A DNA stretch of 64,000 nucleotides from Paenibacillus ihbetae (GTDB taxonomy: Bacteria > Bacillota > Bacilli > Paenibacillales > Paenibacillaceae). The stretch is from positions 3,946,501 through 4,010,500 of the forward strand of contig NZ_CP016809.1 in NCBI RefSeq assembly GCF_002741055.1. Reading direction: 5' to 3'. Position 1 is the stretch's first letter, and the number at the start of each line of letters is the position of its first letter. Shown one piece after another: positions 46,381-56,622 of this stretch. The position numbers and the translations under genes are program-made. Under the pieces are notes generated by a model that had not been told where the DNA came from, ran no database searches, and saw nothing but the letters and a program-made list of their open reading frames with translations.

Positions 46381-46420
46381 GTGTTGTTCTTGCTACTGGC
46401 AAGAGGAGGGAGTGACTTAA

Positions 46421-47065
<645 letters not shown>

Positions 47066-47070
47066 CGATA

Positions 47071-47823
47071 ATGATCATTTGTAAATCCGAAGCGGAACTG
47101 AGCTTGATGAGAGAAGCAGGAAGAATTGTGGCAGAATGCCACAAGCTCCTTGCCGCTCATGTAGAACCGGGCATTACGACCGGGGAACTGGACCTTATGG
47201 CCGACAAGTTCATTCGAAGCCAAGGCGCTGTGCCATCATTCAAAGGCTACAACGGATTTCCTTCCAGCATTTGCGCATCAGTCAATGAAGAATTGGTGCA
47301 TGGATTTCCAGGCAAACGCAAATTAATCGAAGGCGATATCGTAACGTTTGATATCGGTGCGCAGTACGAGGGTTACCATGGTGACTCGGCATGGACCTAC
47401 GGGGTCGGCGAAATTTCCGAAGAAGCCCAGCGTCTGCTGGACGTAACGGAAGGCTCGCTCTATGCCGGACTCGCGCTTGTCAAACCGGATGTCCGCTTGT
47501 TTACAATCTCTCACGCCATCCAGCGTTATATCGAGGATGCAGGCTTTTCTGTGGTCCGGGAATACGTCGGTCATGGTGTGGGTACAGAACTGCATGAGGA
47601 TCCGCAAATTCCGAATTACGGCGTTCCCGACAGGGGACCAAGGCTCAAGCCGGGCATGGTGCTTGCGATTGAACCGATGGTTAACGCCGGAAAACGGCAT
47701 GTGAAGACGCTGGAAGACAACTGGACGGTAGTAACGGTCGATGGCTCCCTGTGCGCTCACTTCGAGCATACGGTAGCGGTGACGCCGGACGGTATGGAAA
47801 TTTTGACGAAGCTGCCGGAATAG
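47071..47823 (+). CDS. map: Methionine aminopeptidase, type I
   Basis: 250 aa. Removes N-terminal methionine. Metal ligands are visible in [15 protein letters not shown] (two Asp), [10 protein letters not shown] (His), AIEPM (Glu) and [10 protein letters not shown] (Glu). It starts 5 nt after adk with a weak ribosome binding site (CGAGG). Confidence 0.96.
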   Translation: MIICKSEAELSLMREAGRIVAECHKLLAAHVEPGITTGELDLMADKFIRSQGAVPSFKGYNGFPSSICASVNEELVHGFPGKRKLIEGDIVTFDIGAQYEGYHGDSAWTYGVGEISEEAQRLLDVTEGSLYAGLALVKPDVRLFTISHAIQRYIEDAGFSVVREYVGHGVGTELHEDPQIPNYGVPDRGPRLKPGMVLAIEPMVNAGKRHVKTLEDNWTVVTVDGSLCAHFEHTVAVTPDGMEILTKLPE

Positions 47824-47826
47824 GTG

Positions 47827-48138
47827 ATGAACTTGAACAAGGAAGTCACGTTGCAAGTCGGCCAGATTGTTAAAGTGCTGAAGGGCAGAGATGCCGGACA
47901 GTATGCCGTTATCGTTTCGATGGAGGATTCCAGGTTCGCATGGATCGCGGATGGGGACAAACGGAAGTTTGACGGAGCGAAGAAGAAGAATGTCCTTCAT
48001 CTGGAGCCCCAGCCCTTCATTAGCAGTGAAGTTGTAAACAGTTTGCAAGAAAGCGGTCGGGTCACAAACGGAAAGCTGCGGTTTGCCGTAAGCCGGTTTG
48101 TATCCGATAAATCCAAGGCTGATCAGAAAGGAGACTAA
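47827..48138 (+). CDS. KOW-domain RNA-binding protein (L14e-like)
   Basis: About 103 aa. The KOW motif appears near the N-terminus ([20 protein letters not shown]), with a basic tail. The family sits between map and infA in many Firmicutes; its exact function is unknown. Start uncertain: GTG 47824, ATG 47827 or TTG 47833, all close to map's stop. ATG is taken by default. Confidence 0.85.
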   Translation: MNLNKEVTLQVGQIVKVLKGRDAGQYAVIVSMEDSRFAWIADGDKRKFDGAKKKNVLHLEPQPFISSEVVNSLQESGRVTNGKLRFAVSRFVSDKSKADQKGD

Positions 48139-48140
48139 TT

Positions 48141-48356
48141 GTGGCTAAAGAAGATGTCATTGAAGTCGAAGGAACGGTTATTGAACCGTTGCCGAATGCT
48201 ACCTTTAGAGTCGAGCTGGAGAATGGTCATCAGATTCTCGCTCATGTTTCCGGAAAGTTGCGGATGCACTTTATCCGTATTCTTACAGGAGACAAAGTGG
48301 TTGTTCAACTCTCGCCGTACGATTTGACCAAAGGTCGCATCACGTACCGTAAATAG
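48141..48356 (+). CDS. infA: Translation initiation factor IF-1
   Basis: 71-aa OB-fold protein ([21 protein letters not shown]...[17 protein letters not shown]). GTG start at 48141 with AAAGGAG upstream, 2 nt after the KOW gene's stop. Confidence 0.97.
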   Translation: MAKEDVIEVEGTVIEPLPNATFRVELENGHQILAHVSGKLRMHFIRILTGDKVVVQLSPYDLTKGRITYRK

Positions 48357-48395
48357 ATTTTCGGTTCCCCTGGGGAATCAAAGAGCTGCGAAGCG

Positions 48396-48601
<206 letters not shown>

Positions 48602-48621
48602 AGAAGGGGGTGTAGCGTAAA

Positions 48622-48990
48622 ATGGCTCGTATAGCTGGTGTGGATTTGCCACGTGACAAACGCGTTGAGATCGCCTTGACTTACATTTTCGGAATCGGTA
48701 AAACGACTTCCCAGAAAGTTCTGAAGGAAACTGGCATCAATCCGGACACTCGTGTTCGTGATTTGACAGAAGATGAAGTCAGCAAATTGCGCGAAACGAT
48801 CGACAAAATGGTTAAGGTAGAAGGTGACCTGCGTCGTGAAATTTCCTTAAATATTAAACGTCTTACGGAGATTGGCTGCTACCGCGGTATTCGTCACCGT
48901 CGCGGCTTGCCTGTTCGTGGACAACGTACAAAAACCAATGCTCGTACACGCAAAGGTCCTCGTCGTACCGTAGCGAACAAGAAGAAATAA
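48622..48990 (+). CDS. rpsM: 30S ribosomal protein S13
   Basis: 122 aa ([20 protein letters not shown]), with the basic C-terminal tail ([18 protein letters not shown]) reaching the P-site tRNA. AAGGGGGTG upstream. Confidence 0.97.
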   Translation: MARIAGVDLPRDKRVEIALTYIFGIGKTTSQKVLKETGINPDTRVRDLTEDEVSKLRETIDKMVKVEGDLRREISLNIKRLTEIGCYRGIRHRRGLPVRGQRTKTNARTRKGPRRTVANKKK

Positions 48991-49009
48991 GAAAGGGGGA
49001 TAATAGACA

Positions 49010-49405
49010 ATGGCTAAACCAAAAAAAGTCGTACGTACTAAACGTCGTGACCGCAAAAATATTGAAAGTGGCGTGGCTCATATCCGTTCCACGTTCAACA
49101 ATACGATCGTAACGATTACGGATCCTCACGGAAACGCGATTTCTTGGGCAAGCTCCGGCGGCCTTGGATTTAAAGGCTCCCGTAAGTCGACCCCGTTCGC
49201 TGCGCAAATGGCTGCTGAAACAGCTGCCAAAGCGGCTATGGAGCACGGTATGAAATCGGTGGAAGTTATGGTTAAAGGTCCTGGCGCTGGTCGTGAAGCA
49301 GCGATTCGTTCCCTGCAAGCAGCTGGCCTTGAAGTCAACCTGATCAAAGACGTTACACCAATTCCGCATAACGGATGCCGCCCACCAAAACGTCGTCGCG
49401 TATAA
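49010..49405 (+). CDS. rpsK: 30S ribosomal protein S11
   Basis: 131 aa ([20 protein letters not shown]...[15 protein letters not shown]), complete. AAAGGGGGA upstream of ATG 49010. Confidence 0.97.
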   Translation: MAKPKKVVRTKRRDRKNIESGVAHIRSTFNNTIVTITDPHGNAISWASSGGLGFKGSRKSTPFAAQMAAETAAKAAMEHGMKSVEVMVKGPGAGREAAIRSLQAAGLEVNLIKDVTPIPHNGCRPPKRRRV

Positions 49406-49539
49406 TGAAGTCATCCTGTTAGTGTGGTATAAAACTAGTGCAATCTGCTAAGAATGGTTGTTTAGGCATACTACTACATGGATTACTGGATAAGATGACA
49501 GTTTCATATAGGAGCGACGTTTGAAGGAGGGGTACTTGC

Positions 49540-50484
49540 GTGATTGAAATCGAAAAGCCGAAAATTGAGACCGTTGATGTCAATGAAGAAGGAACCTATG
49601 GGAAATTCGTAGTGGAGCCGCTGGAGCGCGGTTACGGCACAACGCTGGGGAATTCACTTCGCCGCATTCTGCTGTCCTCGCTCCCGGGCGCTGCGGTTAC
49701 ATCGATTCAAATCGATGGCGTACTGCATGAATTTTCCACGATTCCGGGTGTCATGGAAGACGTGACCGAAATCATTCTGAACCTGAAAGCTTTGTCGCTC
49801 AAGATTCATTCCGACGAAGAGAAAGTGTTCGAGATTGATGCGGAGGGTGAAGGGGTTGTTACCGCTGGTGACATTCGCGCGGATAGCGATGTGGAGATTC
49901 TGAATCCGGATCTGCATATTGCAACGCTCGGCCCTGGTGCAAGACTTCATATGCGTATTTTTGCTAGTCGCGGTCGTGGCTATGTCCAGGCGGATCGGAA
50001 CAAACGCGATGACCAGCCTATCGGCGTCATTCCCGTCGATTCGATCTATACTCCGATTAGCCGTGTTAATTACGGCGTGGAAAATACGCGTGTTGGTCAA
50101 GTAACCAACTACGACAAATTGACGCTTGAAATCTGGACGGATGGAAGCATTCGGCCGGAGGAGGCTGTAAGCCTCGGCGCCAAAATCTTGACGGAGCATC
50201 TGTTCCTCTTCGTTGGTCTGACCGACGAAGCGAAGGACGCAGAGATCATGGTTGAGAAGGAAGAAGACAAGAAAGAAAAAGTGCTTGAAATGACGATCGA
50301 GGAGCTGGATCTTTCCGTTCGTTCCTACAACTGCTTGAAACGTGCCGGCATTAATACGGTACAAGAGCTGACCACGAAAACCGAAGAGGATATGATGAAA
50401 GTCCGGAACCTCGGACGCAAATCCTTGGAGGAAGTACAAGAGAAGCTCGAAGAGCTTGGCCTGGGACTTCGTACGGAAGATTAA
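49540..50484 (+). CDS. rpoA: RNA polymerase alpha subunit
   Basis: 314 aa. N-terminal assembly domain ([20 protein letters not shown]), acidic linker, C-terminal domain with helix-hairpin-helix ([31 protein letters not shown]) for UP elements and activators. GTG start at 49540 with AAGGAGGGG upstream. Confidence 0.98.
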   Translation: MIEIEKPKIETVDVNEEGTYGKFVVEPLERGYGTTLGNSLRRILLSSLPGAAVTSIQIDGVLHEFSTIPGVMEDVTEIILNLKALSLKIHSDEEKVFEIDAEGEGVVTAGDIRADSDVEILNPDLHIATLGPGARLHMRIFASRGRGYVQADRNKRDDQPIGVIPVDSIYTPISRVNYGVENTRVGQVTNYDKLTLEIWTDGSIRPEEAVSLGAKILTEHLFLFVGLTDEAKDAEIMVEKEEDKKEKVLEMTIEELDLSVRSYNCLKRAGINTVQELTTKTEEDMMKVRNLGRKSLEEVQEKLEELGLGLRTED

Positions 50485-50524
50485 GCTTTCAATCGGCTTA
50501 GCTTAGCAAAGGAGGGAATAACAG

Positions 50525-50890
50525 ATGGCATACCAAAAGTTGGGCCGCGATTCCAGTGCGCGTAAAGCGTTGTTCCGTGACCTGGTAACCGACCTTTTCT
50601 TATATGAGCGCATTCAAACGACAGAAGCGAAAGCGAAAGAAGTTCGTTCGATCGCTGAGAAGCTGATCACGCGGGCAAAGAAGGGTGATCTTCATGCTCG
50701 TCGTCAAGTAGCTGCATTCGTACGTCGTGAGACGGTGGATGGCGAACAGGACGCAATTCAAAAACTGTTCTCCGAAATCGCACCTCGTTACGCAGAGCGT
50801 CCAGGCGGATACACTCGTATCCTGAAGCTGGGTCCTCGTCGCGGTGACGCAGCTCCAATGGTTTACTTGGAACTGGTGGATCGCGCGTAA
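50525..50890 (+). CDS. rplQ: 50S ribosomal protein L17
   Basis: 121 aa ([20 protein letters not shown]). Last gene of the alpha series. AAGGAGGG before ATG 50525. In most Bacillales ecfA1 follows; here it does not. Confidence 0.97.
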   Translation: MAYQKLGRDSSARKALFRDLVTDLFLYERIQTTEAKAKEVRSIAEKLITRAKKGDLHARRQVAAFVRRETVDGEQDAIQKLFSEIAPRYAERPGGYTRILKLGPRRGDAAPMVYLELVDRA

Positions 50891-50928
50891 GATTTGATTT
50901 CATGAAGTGACTGTAGTTATGTATGCCC

Positions 50929-51131
50929 GGCTCTACGCATGATTATTCGCCCTGCGAATACGGGGTAGAGCCAGCAGGGGACGTGGTACGAGATCTAGTC
51001 GAGCATTCGATGGTTCGACTCGTCTCGACTGCCCCATGGGCAATGATAACGGGGACCTTCTAGTCATGCGGCTGACTCGAAGGGTTTTAGCCAAGCATGA
51101 TGAAAAGGAGCTCCTTTGGGGCTCTTTTTTT
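50929..51131 (+). ncRNA. Multi-hairpin element between rplQ and truA, candidate structured RNA
   Basis: Five stems in 203 nt with no open frame. (1) GGCTCTAC / GTAGAGCC (50929-50972) enclosing ATTCGC-CCT-GCGAAT. (2) CGAGA...AGTCGA / TCGACT..TCTCG (50989-51027). (3) TGCCC-CAT-GGGCA (51030-51042). (4) CCTTC-T-AGTCA / TGACT-C-GAAGG (51056-51083). (5) the terminator at 51108-51131. A weak promoter (TTGATT 50894, TTATGT 50917, 17-nt spacing) would start transcription at about stem 1. It could be an independent small RNA, a truA leader or the processed 3' end of the alpha operon. No known riboswitch signature was recognised. Confidence 0.5.
51108..51131 (+). terminator. Intrinsic terminator upstream of truA
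   Basis: GAGCTCC-TTT-GGGGCTC followed by seven T residues. Confidence 0.85.
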
Positions 51132-51240
51132 GATCATCAAGAACGTCTACACCGCTCTTATGGGAAATGGCTCCGATCGGATGCCGGCACCTTAGCATTT
51201 AGGATTGCGTAGTAGACGGTAAGCATTACAGGAGGGCAGC

Positions 51241-52047
51241 ATGCGGAATCTTCTGATGAAAGTCAGTTACGACGGTACCGATTATAACGGCTTTCAAACC
51301 CAGCCGGGTGGGCACACGATTCAGGATTATTTGGAGGAGGCTATTCACCGCTTGTCCGGTGAACAGTTGAAAATCACAGCATCGGGACGGACGGATGCCG
51401 GCGTGCATGCGCGCGGTCAGGTGTTTAATTTTTACACGGCTTCTCCGATCCCGCTGGAGCGTTGGTGCATGGCTTTGAATACCTGGCTGCCGGAAGATAT
51501 CGTGGTCACGGAAGCGATGGAGGTGCCGGAGGATTTCCATTCCCGCCGCGCAGCCAAGCGTAAAACGTACCGCTATACGATCAATGCGAACCAGTTCCCT
51601 GATATTTTTAATCGCAGATACCAGATCCATCATTACGGAAAGCTGGATATCGAAGCGATGCGGCAGGGATTGTCGCATCTGATCGGGACGCATGATTACA
51701 CGACGTTTGCATCACGCAAATCGACGAAGCCGTCCCATGTACGTACGATATTCGACGCCTGGATCGAGACGGATACGTCGATGTGCCGACCGGGTACGAA
51801 GGATCAGGGAATCATTCATACGTATTTGACCGGCAACGGCTTCCTTCAGCATATGGTCCGGATTATTATGGGGACGCTGATCGAAGTGGGCGAAGGCAGA
51901 CGCCATCCGGATGATATGCGGGTCATACTGGAAGCCAAAAACCGGGCAGCAGCCGGACCTACCGCCATGAGCAAAGGTCTGATGCTGTGGGAAGTGGAAT
52001 ATGATATCCCCTCGATAACGGAGGCTCCTTCGATTCCAACGACCTGA
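51241..52047 (+). CDS. truA: tRNA pseudouridine(38-40) synthase
   Basis: 268 aa. Isomerises uridines 38-40 in the tRNA anticodon arm. The catalytic Asp is D52 in SGRTDAGVHA; the later FLQHMVRIIMGTLIEVG motif is intact. AGGAGGG precedes ATG 51241. The distance to the upstream terminator (110 nt) suggests its own promoter, not clearly seen. A 9-bp stem ACCTGAAGC / GCTTCAGGT spans its stop codon (52042-52066) without a T-run. Confidence 0.95.
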   Translation: MRNLLMKVSYDGTDYNGFQTQPGGHTIQDYLEEAIHRLSGEQLKITASGRTDAGVHARGQVFNFYTASPIPLERWCMALNTWLPEDIVVTEAMEVPEDFHSRRAAKRKTYRYTINANQFPDIFNRRYQIHHYGKLDIEAMRQGLSHLIGTHDYTTFASRKSTKPSHVRTIFDAWIETDTSMCRPGTKDQGIIHTYLTGNGFLQHMVRIIMGTLIEVGEGRRHPDDMRVILEAKNRAAAGPTAMSKGLMLWEVEYDIPSITEAPSIPTT

Positions 52048-52066
52048 AGCCGCTTCTGCTTCAGGT

Positions 52067-52190
52067 GGAAGACAGAAGGGGGATTGCCGGGAAGAGGCAG
52101 TCATATAAAATGGGCTAGAACGGTTCTTGACGTGTTTGGCGACTTGTTCGAGTAAGGCGGGAAGCATAACCTGGAAAGCCTAAAAAATAC
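52067..52190. other. Spacer truA-rplM promoter
   Basis: No gene or recognisable signal. Confidence 0.4.
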
Positions 52191-52219
52191 TTGCGTAAGC
52201 AGGTTGAATCCTGTATTAT
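52191..52219 (+). promoter_or_regulatory. Promoter of rplM-rpsI
   Basis: TTGCGT (52191) and TATTAT (52214), 17-nt spacing, giving a ~155-nt leader. Confidence 0.68.
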
Positions 52220-52231
52220 ATTAGTTGTGTT

Positions 52232-52265
52232 TTCTTAACGGCTCTCCCACAGCCCCGGTTAAGAA
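52232..52265 (+). promoter_or_regulatory. Candidate L13 leader hairpin
   Basis: TTCTTAACGGCT pairs with AGCC..GGTTAAGAA near the 5' end of the rplM mRNA, the position of the L13 leader in Firmicutes. Feedback by L13 is inferred from position and shape. Confidence 0.55.
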
Positions 52266-52378
52266 GATGCCACAGATTAGCGTAATACGAAGCAACAACA
52301 TGAACATGCATTACACATGAACGAAGATAAATGATGATAATGAATTGATTTTCGGACGAATACAAGGAGGAACTATAC

Positions 52379-52816
52379 ATGCGTACCACCTATATGGCGA
52401 AGCCAAATGAAGTTGAGCGCAAATGGTACATCGTTGATGCCGAAGGCAAGACGCTTGGCCGTTTGGCAAGTGAAGTTGCGGCTCTGATCCGCGGCAAACA
52501 TAAGCCTCAATTTACTCCACATGTTGACACAGGGGATTTCGTAATTGTTATCAATTCCGAGAAGATCCGCCTCACTGGCAAGAAGATGGAGAACAAGAAA
52601 TACTATCGTCACTCCCTGCATCCAGGTGGATTGAAAGTAACTGCAGCTCAAGACCTGATTGCAAAATTCCCGGAGCGCGTGATCGAAAGCGCAGTTCACG
52701 GTATGCTTCCTAAAACTCGCATGGGCGAGAAAATGAAGCTGAGACTGAAAGCATATGCAGGCACAGCACATCCACATGAAGCACAAAAACCAGAAGTTTA
52801 CGAACTTCGCGGTTAA
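52379..52816 (+). CDS. rplM: 50S ribosomal protein L13
   Basis: 145 aa ([25 protein letters not shown]). ATG 52379 has AAGGAGG 8 nt upstream; a second ATG at 52394 is less well spaced. Co-transcribed with rpsI. Confidence 0.97.
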   Translation: MRTTYMAKPNEVERKWYIVDAEGKTLGRLASEVAALIRGKHKPQFTPHVDTGDFVIVINSEKIRLTGKKMENKKYYRHSLHPGGLKVTAAQDLIAKFPERVIESAVHGMLPKTRMGEKMKLRLKAYAGTAHPHEAQKPEVYELRG

Positions 52817-52836
52817 TTAAAAAGGAGGACAGTTTC

Positions 52837-53229
52837 ATGGCTCAAGTACAATACTATGGGACAGGTCGTCGTAAGCACTCGGTAGCACGTGTACGCCTCG
52901 TACCGGGTGAAGGACGCATTGTCATCAATAAACGTGATATTAATGAATACTTCGGTTTGGAAACCCTCAAACTGATCGTTAAACAACCTTTGAATCTGAC
53001 AGAAACAGCTGGTAAGTATGACGTGCTCGTTATCGCTCATGGCGGCGGTATTTCCGGTCAAGCCGGTGCGATCCGTCACGGCATCTCCCGTGCTCTTCTG
53101 AAAGCAGATCCGGAGCTTCGCGGTTCCCTGAAAAAAGCTGGATTCCTGACTCGCGACCCTCGTATGAAAGAACGTAAGAAATACGGTCTTAAAGCAGCTC
53201 GTCGCGCACCTCAGTTCTCCAAGCGTTAA
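52837..53229 (+). CDS. rpsI: 30S ribosomal protein S9
   Basis: 130 aa ([20 protein letters not shown]), with the basic C-terminus ending KR that contacts P-site tRNA. AAGGAGG upstream. Confidence 0.97.
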   Translation: MAQVQYYGTGRRKHSVARVRLVPGEGRIVINKRDINEYFGLETLKLIVKQPLNLTETAGKYDVLVIAHGGGISGQAGAIRHGISRALLKADPELRGSLKKAGFLTRDPRMKERKKYGLKAARRAPQFSKR

Positions 53230-53244
53230 TTTACAGCATCCAAG

Positions 53245-53277
53245 AGTCCTTGGCCATTTATGGTCAAGGGCTTTTTT
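53245..53277 (+). terminator. Intrinsic terminator of rplM-rpsI
   Basis: AGTCCTTGGCCA pairs with TGGTCAAGGGCT around a 4-nt loop, then TTTTT. Confidence 0.88.
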
Positions 53278-53455
53278 GCGTTTGGGGATAAGTACCGCTG
53301 CTGACGGTGCCGAGAGAACGGTTATGCACATCTAAAGCGGAACAGGAATGGGAACCACGAGGAGATTCGTATCAAATGAATGGTCATTATACACAATATG
53401 TGCACAGCCTGTGAAAAAACACCTTGATGGTCTGTAACAAATGATATAGCGTCAC

Positions 53456-53484
53456 TTGACTCTATATGTAAATAGCGTTATATT
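53456..53484 (+). promoter_or_regulatory. Promoter of marR-MFS pair
   Basis: TTGACT (53456) and TATATT (53479), 17-nt spacing. The rest of 53278-53455 shows nothing notable. Confidence 0.68.
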
Positions 53485-53506
53485 ATTTATTGTCGTTTAA
53501 TTAACA

Positions 53507-53544
53507 ACTTAAATAATTAATATTTAATCATTAATTAAATAAGT
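53507..53544 (+). promoter_or_regulatory. AT-rich inverted repeat, probable MarR operator
   Basis: ACTTAAATAATTAAT and ATTAATTAAATAAGT match as inverted 15-mers at 13 of 15 positions, 8 nt apart, ~20 nt downstream of the -10 and just before the marR Shine-Dalgarno sequence. Autorepression is inferred from this placement. Confidence 0.6.
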
Positions 53545-53564
53545 AATTGGAAAGGAGGATACGA

Positions 53565-54008
53565 ATGGATCGGAACGAAGAGCTTTTCCACGTGTCGTCC
53601 ATGTTCCGTGCCCTGCTCAAGAACATTTCGCAGGATTGGAACAAGACGAGCGCAGGCAAATACAATTTAACCTTTCCGCAATTTCAAGTGCTGTACGTAT
53701 TGAAGATGCGGGGCCCGCAGAAAGTGTCCGAGCTTGCGGAAGCATTGTCGCTGACGCCGCCGGCGATAACCGGGCTGACGGATAAATTGTTTGCCGAAGG
53801 GTACGTTCAGAAGGAGCGTGCAGAGGATGACCGCCGAGTCGTCAATATTACGATTCTGGATGCGGGCTTGGAGATTATACAGAAGGTCAAGCGCGACCAG
53901 AAAGAAATGATACAGGGCTTCTTCGACATCTTGTCTGAAGAAGATATACAGCATTTGAAACGGATTTTCTCCTTAATGCTGTCCAATATAGACCAACACA
54001 AGGGATAG
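53565..54008 (+). CDS. MarR-family transcriptional regulator
   Basis: 147 aa. Winged helix-turn-helix: QKVSELAEALSLTPPAITGLTDKL (recognition region) and the wing YVQKERAEDDRRVVNI with the DxR motif. Helices at both ends form the dimer. ATG 53565 has AAAGGAGGA 6 nt upstream. It lies 13 nt before an efflux gene and probably represses both until a small ligand binds. Confidence 0.9.
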   Translation: MDRNEELFHVSSMFRALLKNISQDWNKTSAGKYNLTFPQFQVLYVLKMRGPQKVSELAEALSLTPPAITGLTDKLFAEGYVQKERAEDDRRVVNITILDAGLEIIQKVKRDQKEMIQGFFDILSEEDIQHLKRIFSLMLSNIDQHKG

Positions 54009-54021
54009 GGGTGGAAAGGAA

Positions 54022-55674
54022 ATGGAGCATTTAACGCTTAAACGCAAAATATCCATCATGATCGCGATCATGGCCGCGATGTTCTTCGCTGCAATCAACC
54101 AGACGATTACAAGCACGGCGATGCCGCGCATTATCGCGATCTTGGACGGCATGGATTATTATACGTGGACGATTAACATTTACTTGTTAACCTCCACGAT
54201 TGCGACCATTCTGGTCGGTAAGCTGTCCGATATGTTCGGACGGAAGCCGTTTATACTTATCGGGATATTGTTTTTCATGCTGGGAGCCTTTTTAACGGGT
54301 ACTTCGACGGATGTGTACCAATTCATCTTTTACCGTGGTATTCAGGGTATCGGTGCAGGCATTATCCAGTCTACGGCATTTACGGCGGTCGGCGATTTGT
54401 TCGCACCGCGTGAACGGGGCAAATGGATGGGGCTGATGACCGCCGTATTCGGATTCTCGAGCGTGCTCGGGCCGACGCTTGGCGGTTATCTGGTCGATCA
54501 TATCGAATGGCGCTGGCTGTTCTGGATTTTCCTCCCGCTGGGCATTGTTGCTTTTATTATGATTTTGTCGCTGTTTCCGAAGGTGGATCGGAAGAAAGGG
54601 CAATCGATCGACTATTTGGGCTCATTGTTCCTGACGACAGCGATCGTTCCGCTGCTGCTGGCCTTCTCTTGGGCAGGGACCGAATATCCATGGGGATCGT
54701 CGCAGATCATCGGATTGATCGCGGCTTCCATCGTATCGGCTATCATCTTTGTCCTTATTGAAATGAAAGTGAAGGAGCCGATCCTTCCGCTCAGCCTGTT
54801 CAAGAACAGCGTCGTGACCATTTCCAATCTGATCGGATTCATAATGAACTTCGGTTTGATGGGGGCCATGATTTATATTTCCTTCTATGTGCAAGGCGTG
54901 CTTGGAATTTCGCCGACCTATGCAGGCTATGTGACCATTCCGATGTCCGTCTTCATGATGGGCATGAGCGCCGTCGTAGGCCAGTTGATCGCCAAGAGCG
55001 GCAAGTACAAGCGCTATGCGCTGATCGGTGTGCCGATTATGATTGTCGGTATGGGAATCATGGTCTTTATGGACAATATCTGGCTGACGGTGATCAGTAC
55101 GATTATTTTCGGACTCGGCTTGGGGCTCGGTATGCCGGTCTTCTCCTTGGCTACGCAAAACGCAGTGCCCCACAAGGAGCTAGGCGTGGTAACGGCTTCT
55201 TCCCAATTGTTCCGTAACCTGGGGGGAACGATCGGTATCGCGGTTATGGGTACGGTCATGTCCAACAGCTTGACGAAAAACCTGAAGGAGGCGCTGCAAT
55301 CGCCGCAGGCCCCTGATTTCAGCTCGCTGGATCCGCAGATGGCGCAGCAAATGCTGTCATTCGCCAATCCGCAGACGCTGATGAACAAACCGCTGATTGA
55401 GCAGACCGAAGCGAATCTTCCTGCCGATGTGCAGCCGCTCTTCATGCAGATGATCGACAGCATCCGCGATGCGCTGGGCAATACGCTGTCCATGGTATTC
55501 CTGACAGGAGCCCTCGTACTTGTCATTGCGCTCTTGCTGGTGTTCTTCCTGAAGGAAGTTCCGCTGCGTACCAGCAACCAAGGACCTGCTCCTCAGCAGG
55601 GCGACAAGCCGTCCGCTGACGGCCTTGGAAAAACGAATATCAAAGCTGCCGAGCCATCTTTGGCTGCGGATTAA
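54022..55674 (+). CDS. MFS multidrug efflux transporter, DHA2 (14-TMS) family
   Basis: 550 aa with about 14 hydrophobic helices and a polar C-terminal tail. Drug:H+ antiporter signatures: motif A GKLSDMFGRKP (~66), motif C-like GPTLGGYLVD (~152), FRGIQGIGAG-type motif B (YRGIQGIGAGII). In TM1 the common acidic residue of LDxTIV is Asn (INQTITSTAMPRI). An extracellular-type loop of ~70 residues precedes the last helix. Substrate unknown. GGAAAGGA-type Shine-Dalgarno sequence before ATG 54022; transcribed with marR. Confidence 0.9.
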   Translation: MEHLTLKRKISIMIAIMAAMFFAAINQTITSTAMPRIIAILDGMDYYTWTINIYLLTSTIATILVGKLSDMFGRKPFILIGILFFMLGAFLTGTSTDVYQFIFYRGIQGIGAGIIQSTAFTAVGDLFAPRERGKWMGLMTAVFGFSSVLGPTLGGYLVDHIEWRWLFWIFLPLGIVAFIMILSLFPKVDRKKGQSIDYLGSLFLTTAIVPLLLAFSWAGTEYPWGSSQIIGLIAASIVSAIIFVLIEMKVKEPILPLSLFKNSVVTISNLIGFIMNFGLMGAMIYISFYVQGVLGISPTYAGYVTIPMSVFMMGMSAVVGQLIAKSGKYKRYALIGVPIMIVGMGIMVFMDNIWLTVISTIIFGLGLGLGMPVFSLATQNAVPHKELGVVTASSQLFRNLGGTIGIAVMGTVMSNSLTKNLKEALQSPQAPDFSSLDPQMAQQMLSFANPQTLMNKPLIEQTEANLPADVQPLFMQMIDSIRDALGNTLSMVFLTGALVLVIALLLVFFLKEVPLRTSNQGPAPQQGDKPSADGLGKTNIKAAEPSLAAD

Positions 55675-55728
55675 ACCGTCTCTCTTCGAGGCATAGGGAA
55701 CCTCCGAATGTTCAATAAAGACCCGATG

Positions 55729-55766
55729 AAAATCCTTTCTTGCGTATGCAGGAAAGGATTTTTTTA
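55729..55766 (+). terminator. Intrinsic terminator of marR-MFS
   Basis: AAATCCTTTC / GAAAGGATTT with an inner TGC-GTAT-GCA stem and a T-run. Confidence 0.88.
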
Positions 55767-55791
55767 GCTTCATGCGGATGATGATTTGAGG

Positions 55792-55849
55792 TTGACATTT
55801 ATTAGGAATGTTTTATACTGTAGGTAATTCATATTATTTCAGTAGGAAT
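55792..55849 (+). promoter_or_regulatory. cysH promoter with two phased TAGGAAT repeats
   Basis: TTGACA (55792) and TATACT (55814), 16-nt spacing. TAGGAAT occurs at 55803-55809, inside the promoter, and again at 55843-55849, exactly 40 bp on. The repeats recall the GGAAT part of CymR-type sulfur-control sites, but the identity of the regulator is inference. Confidence 0.55.
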
Positions 55850-55881
55850 ATCGGGTTTAAATCGGGGGAGGCATCCAAAAC

Positions 55882-56574
55882 ATGAATTTGCTGGAGAAAG
55901 AAGATTTGATCAAGGTGCAGGCGGAGGAGCTTGAGCACAAGTCCGCCGAGGAAGTTATCGAATATGCGATCCGCACGTTTCCGAACATCACCTTTGCGTG
56001 CAGCTTCGGTGCGGAAGACGTCGTATTGGTTGATATGATTCAGAAGATCAGCCCGTCTACGGATATCTTTTATCTGGATACCGATTTTCACTTTAAGGAA
56101 ACGTACGAGACTCGCGACCGGTTAGCCGAGCGGTACGGCTTGGAATTCGTCCGGGTATCTCCGCTGATTACGCCGGAGGAGCAGGCTGCCCAGCATGGCG
56201 AGGCTCTATGGAGCGTGAATCCGAATCAATGCTGCAATATTCGTAAGGTTGAGCCGCTAACCCGCATTTTGTCTCAATACGAGGCCTGGATTACAGGGAT
56301 CCGCAGAGATCAAGCGCCTACTCGGGCGAATGCCAAGAAGATCGAGTACGATACGAAATTCGGACTTGTCAAGTTTAATCCGATCGCCGGTTGGACCAGC
56401 GAAGACGTGTGGAACTATATCCGGGCGAATGATGTGATCTATAACCCGCTGCATGACCAGAACTATCCGAGCATCGGGTGTGAATATTGCACGAGACAAG
56501 TGATGCCTGGCGAAGATCCGCGTGCAGGTCGCTGGTCCGGCCATGAGAAAACCGAGTGCGGACTTCATAAATAA
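55882..56574 (+). CDS. cysH: Phosphoadenylyl/adenylyl-sulfate reductase
   Basis: 230 aa. Reduces APS or PAPS to sulfite with thioredoxin. The C-terminal ECGLH catalytic cysteine motif is present, and the cysteine pairs QCCNIRK (~117) and CEYC (~195) mark the [4Fe-4S] type, which can use APS directly. GGGGGAGG lies 10 nt before ATG 55882. sat follows after 48 nt. Confidence 0.93.
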   Translation: MNLLEKEDLIKVQAEELEHKSAEEVIEYAIRTFPNITFACSFGAEDVVLVDMIQKISPSTDIFYLDTDFHFKETYETRDRLAERYGLEFVRVSPLITPEEQAAQHGEALWSVNPNQCCNIRKVEPLTRILSQYEAWITGIRRDQAPTRANAKKIEYDTKFGLVKFNPIAGWTSEDVWNYIRANDVIYNPLHDQNYPSIGCEYCTRQVMPGEDPRAGRWSGHEKTECGLHK

Positions 56575-56622
56575 TCGAATTCACATACCCAAGCGATGCA
56601 AGCATAAGAGGAGGAATCATTC

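Noticed and set aside
52042..52066. Terminator at the end of truA
   Set aside because: The 9-bp stem is good but no T-run follows.
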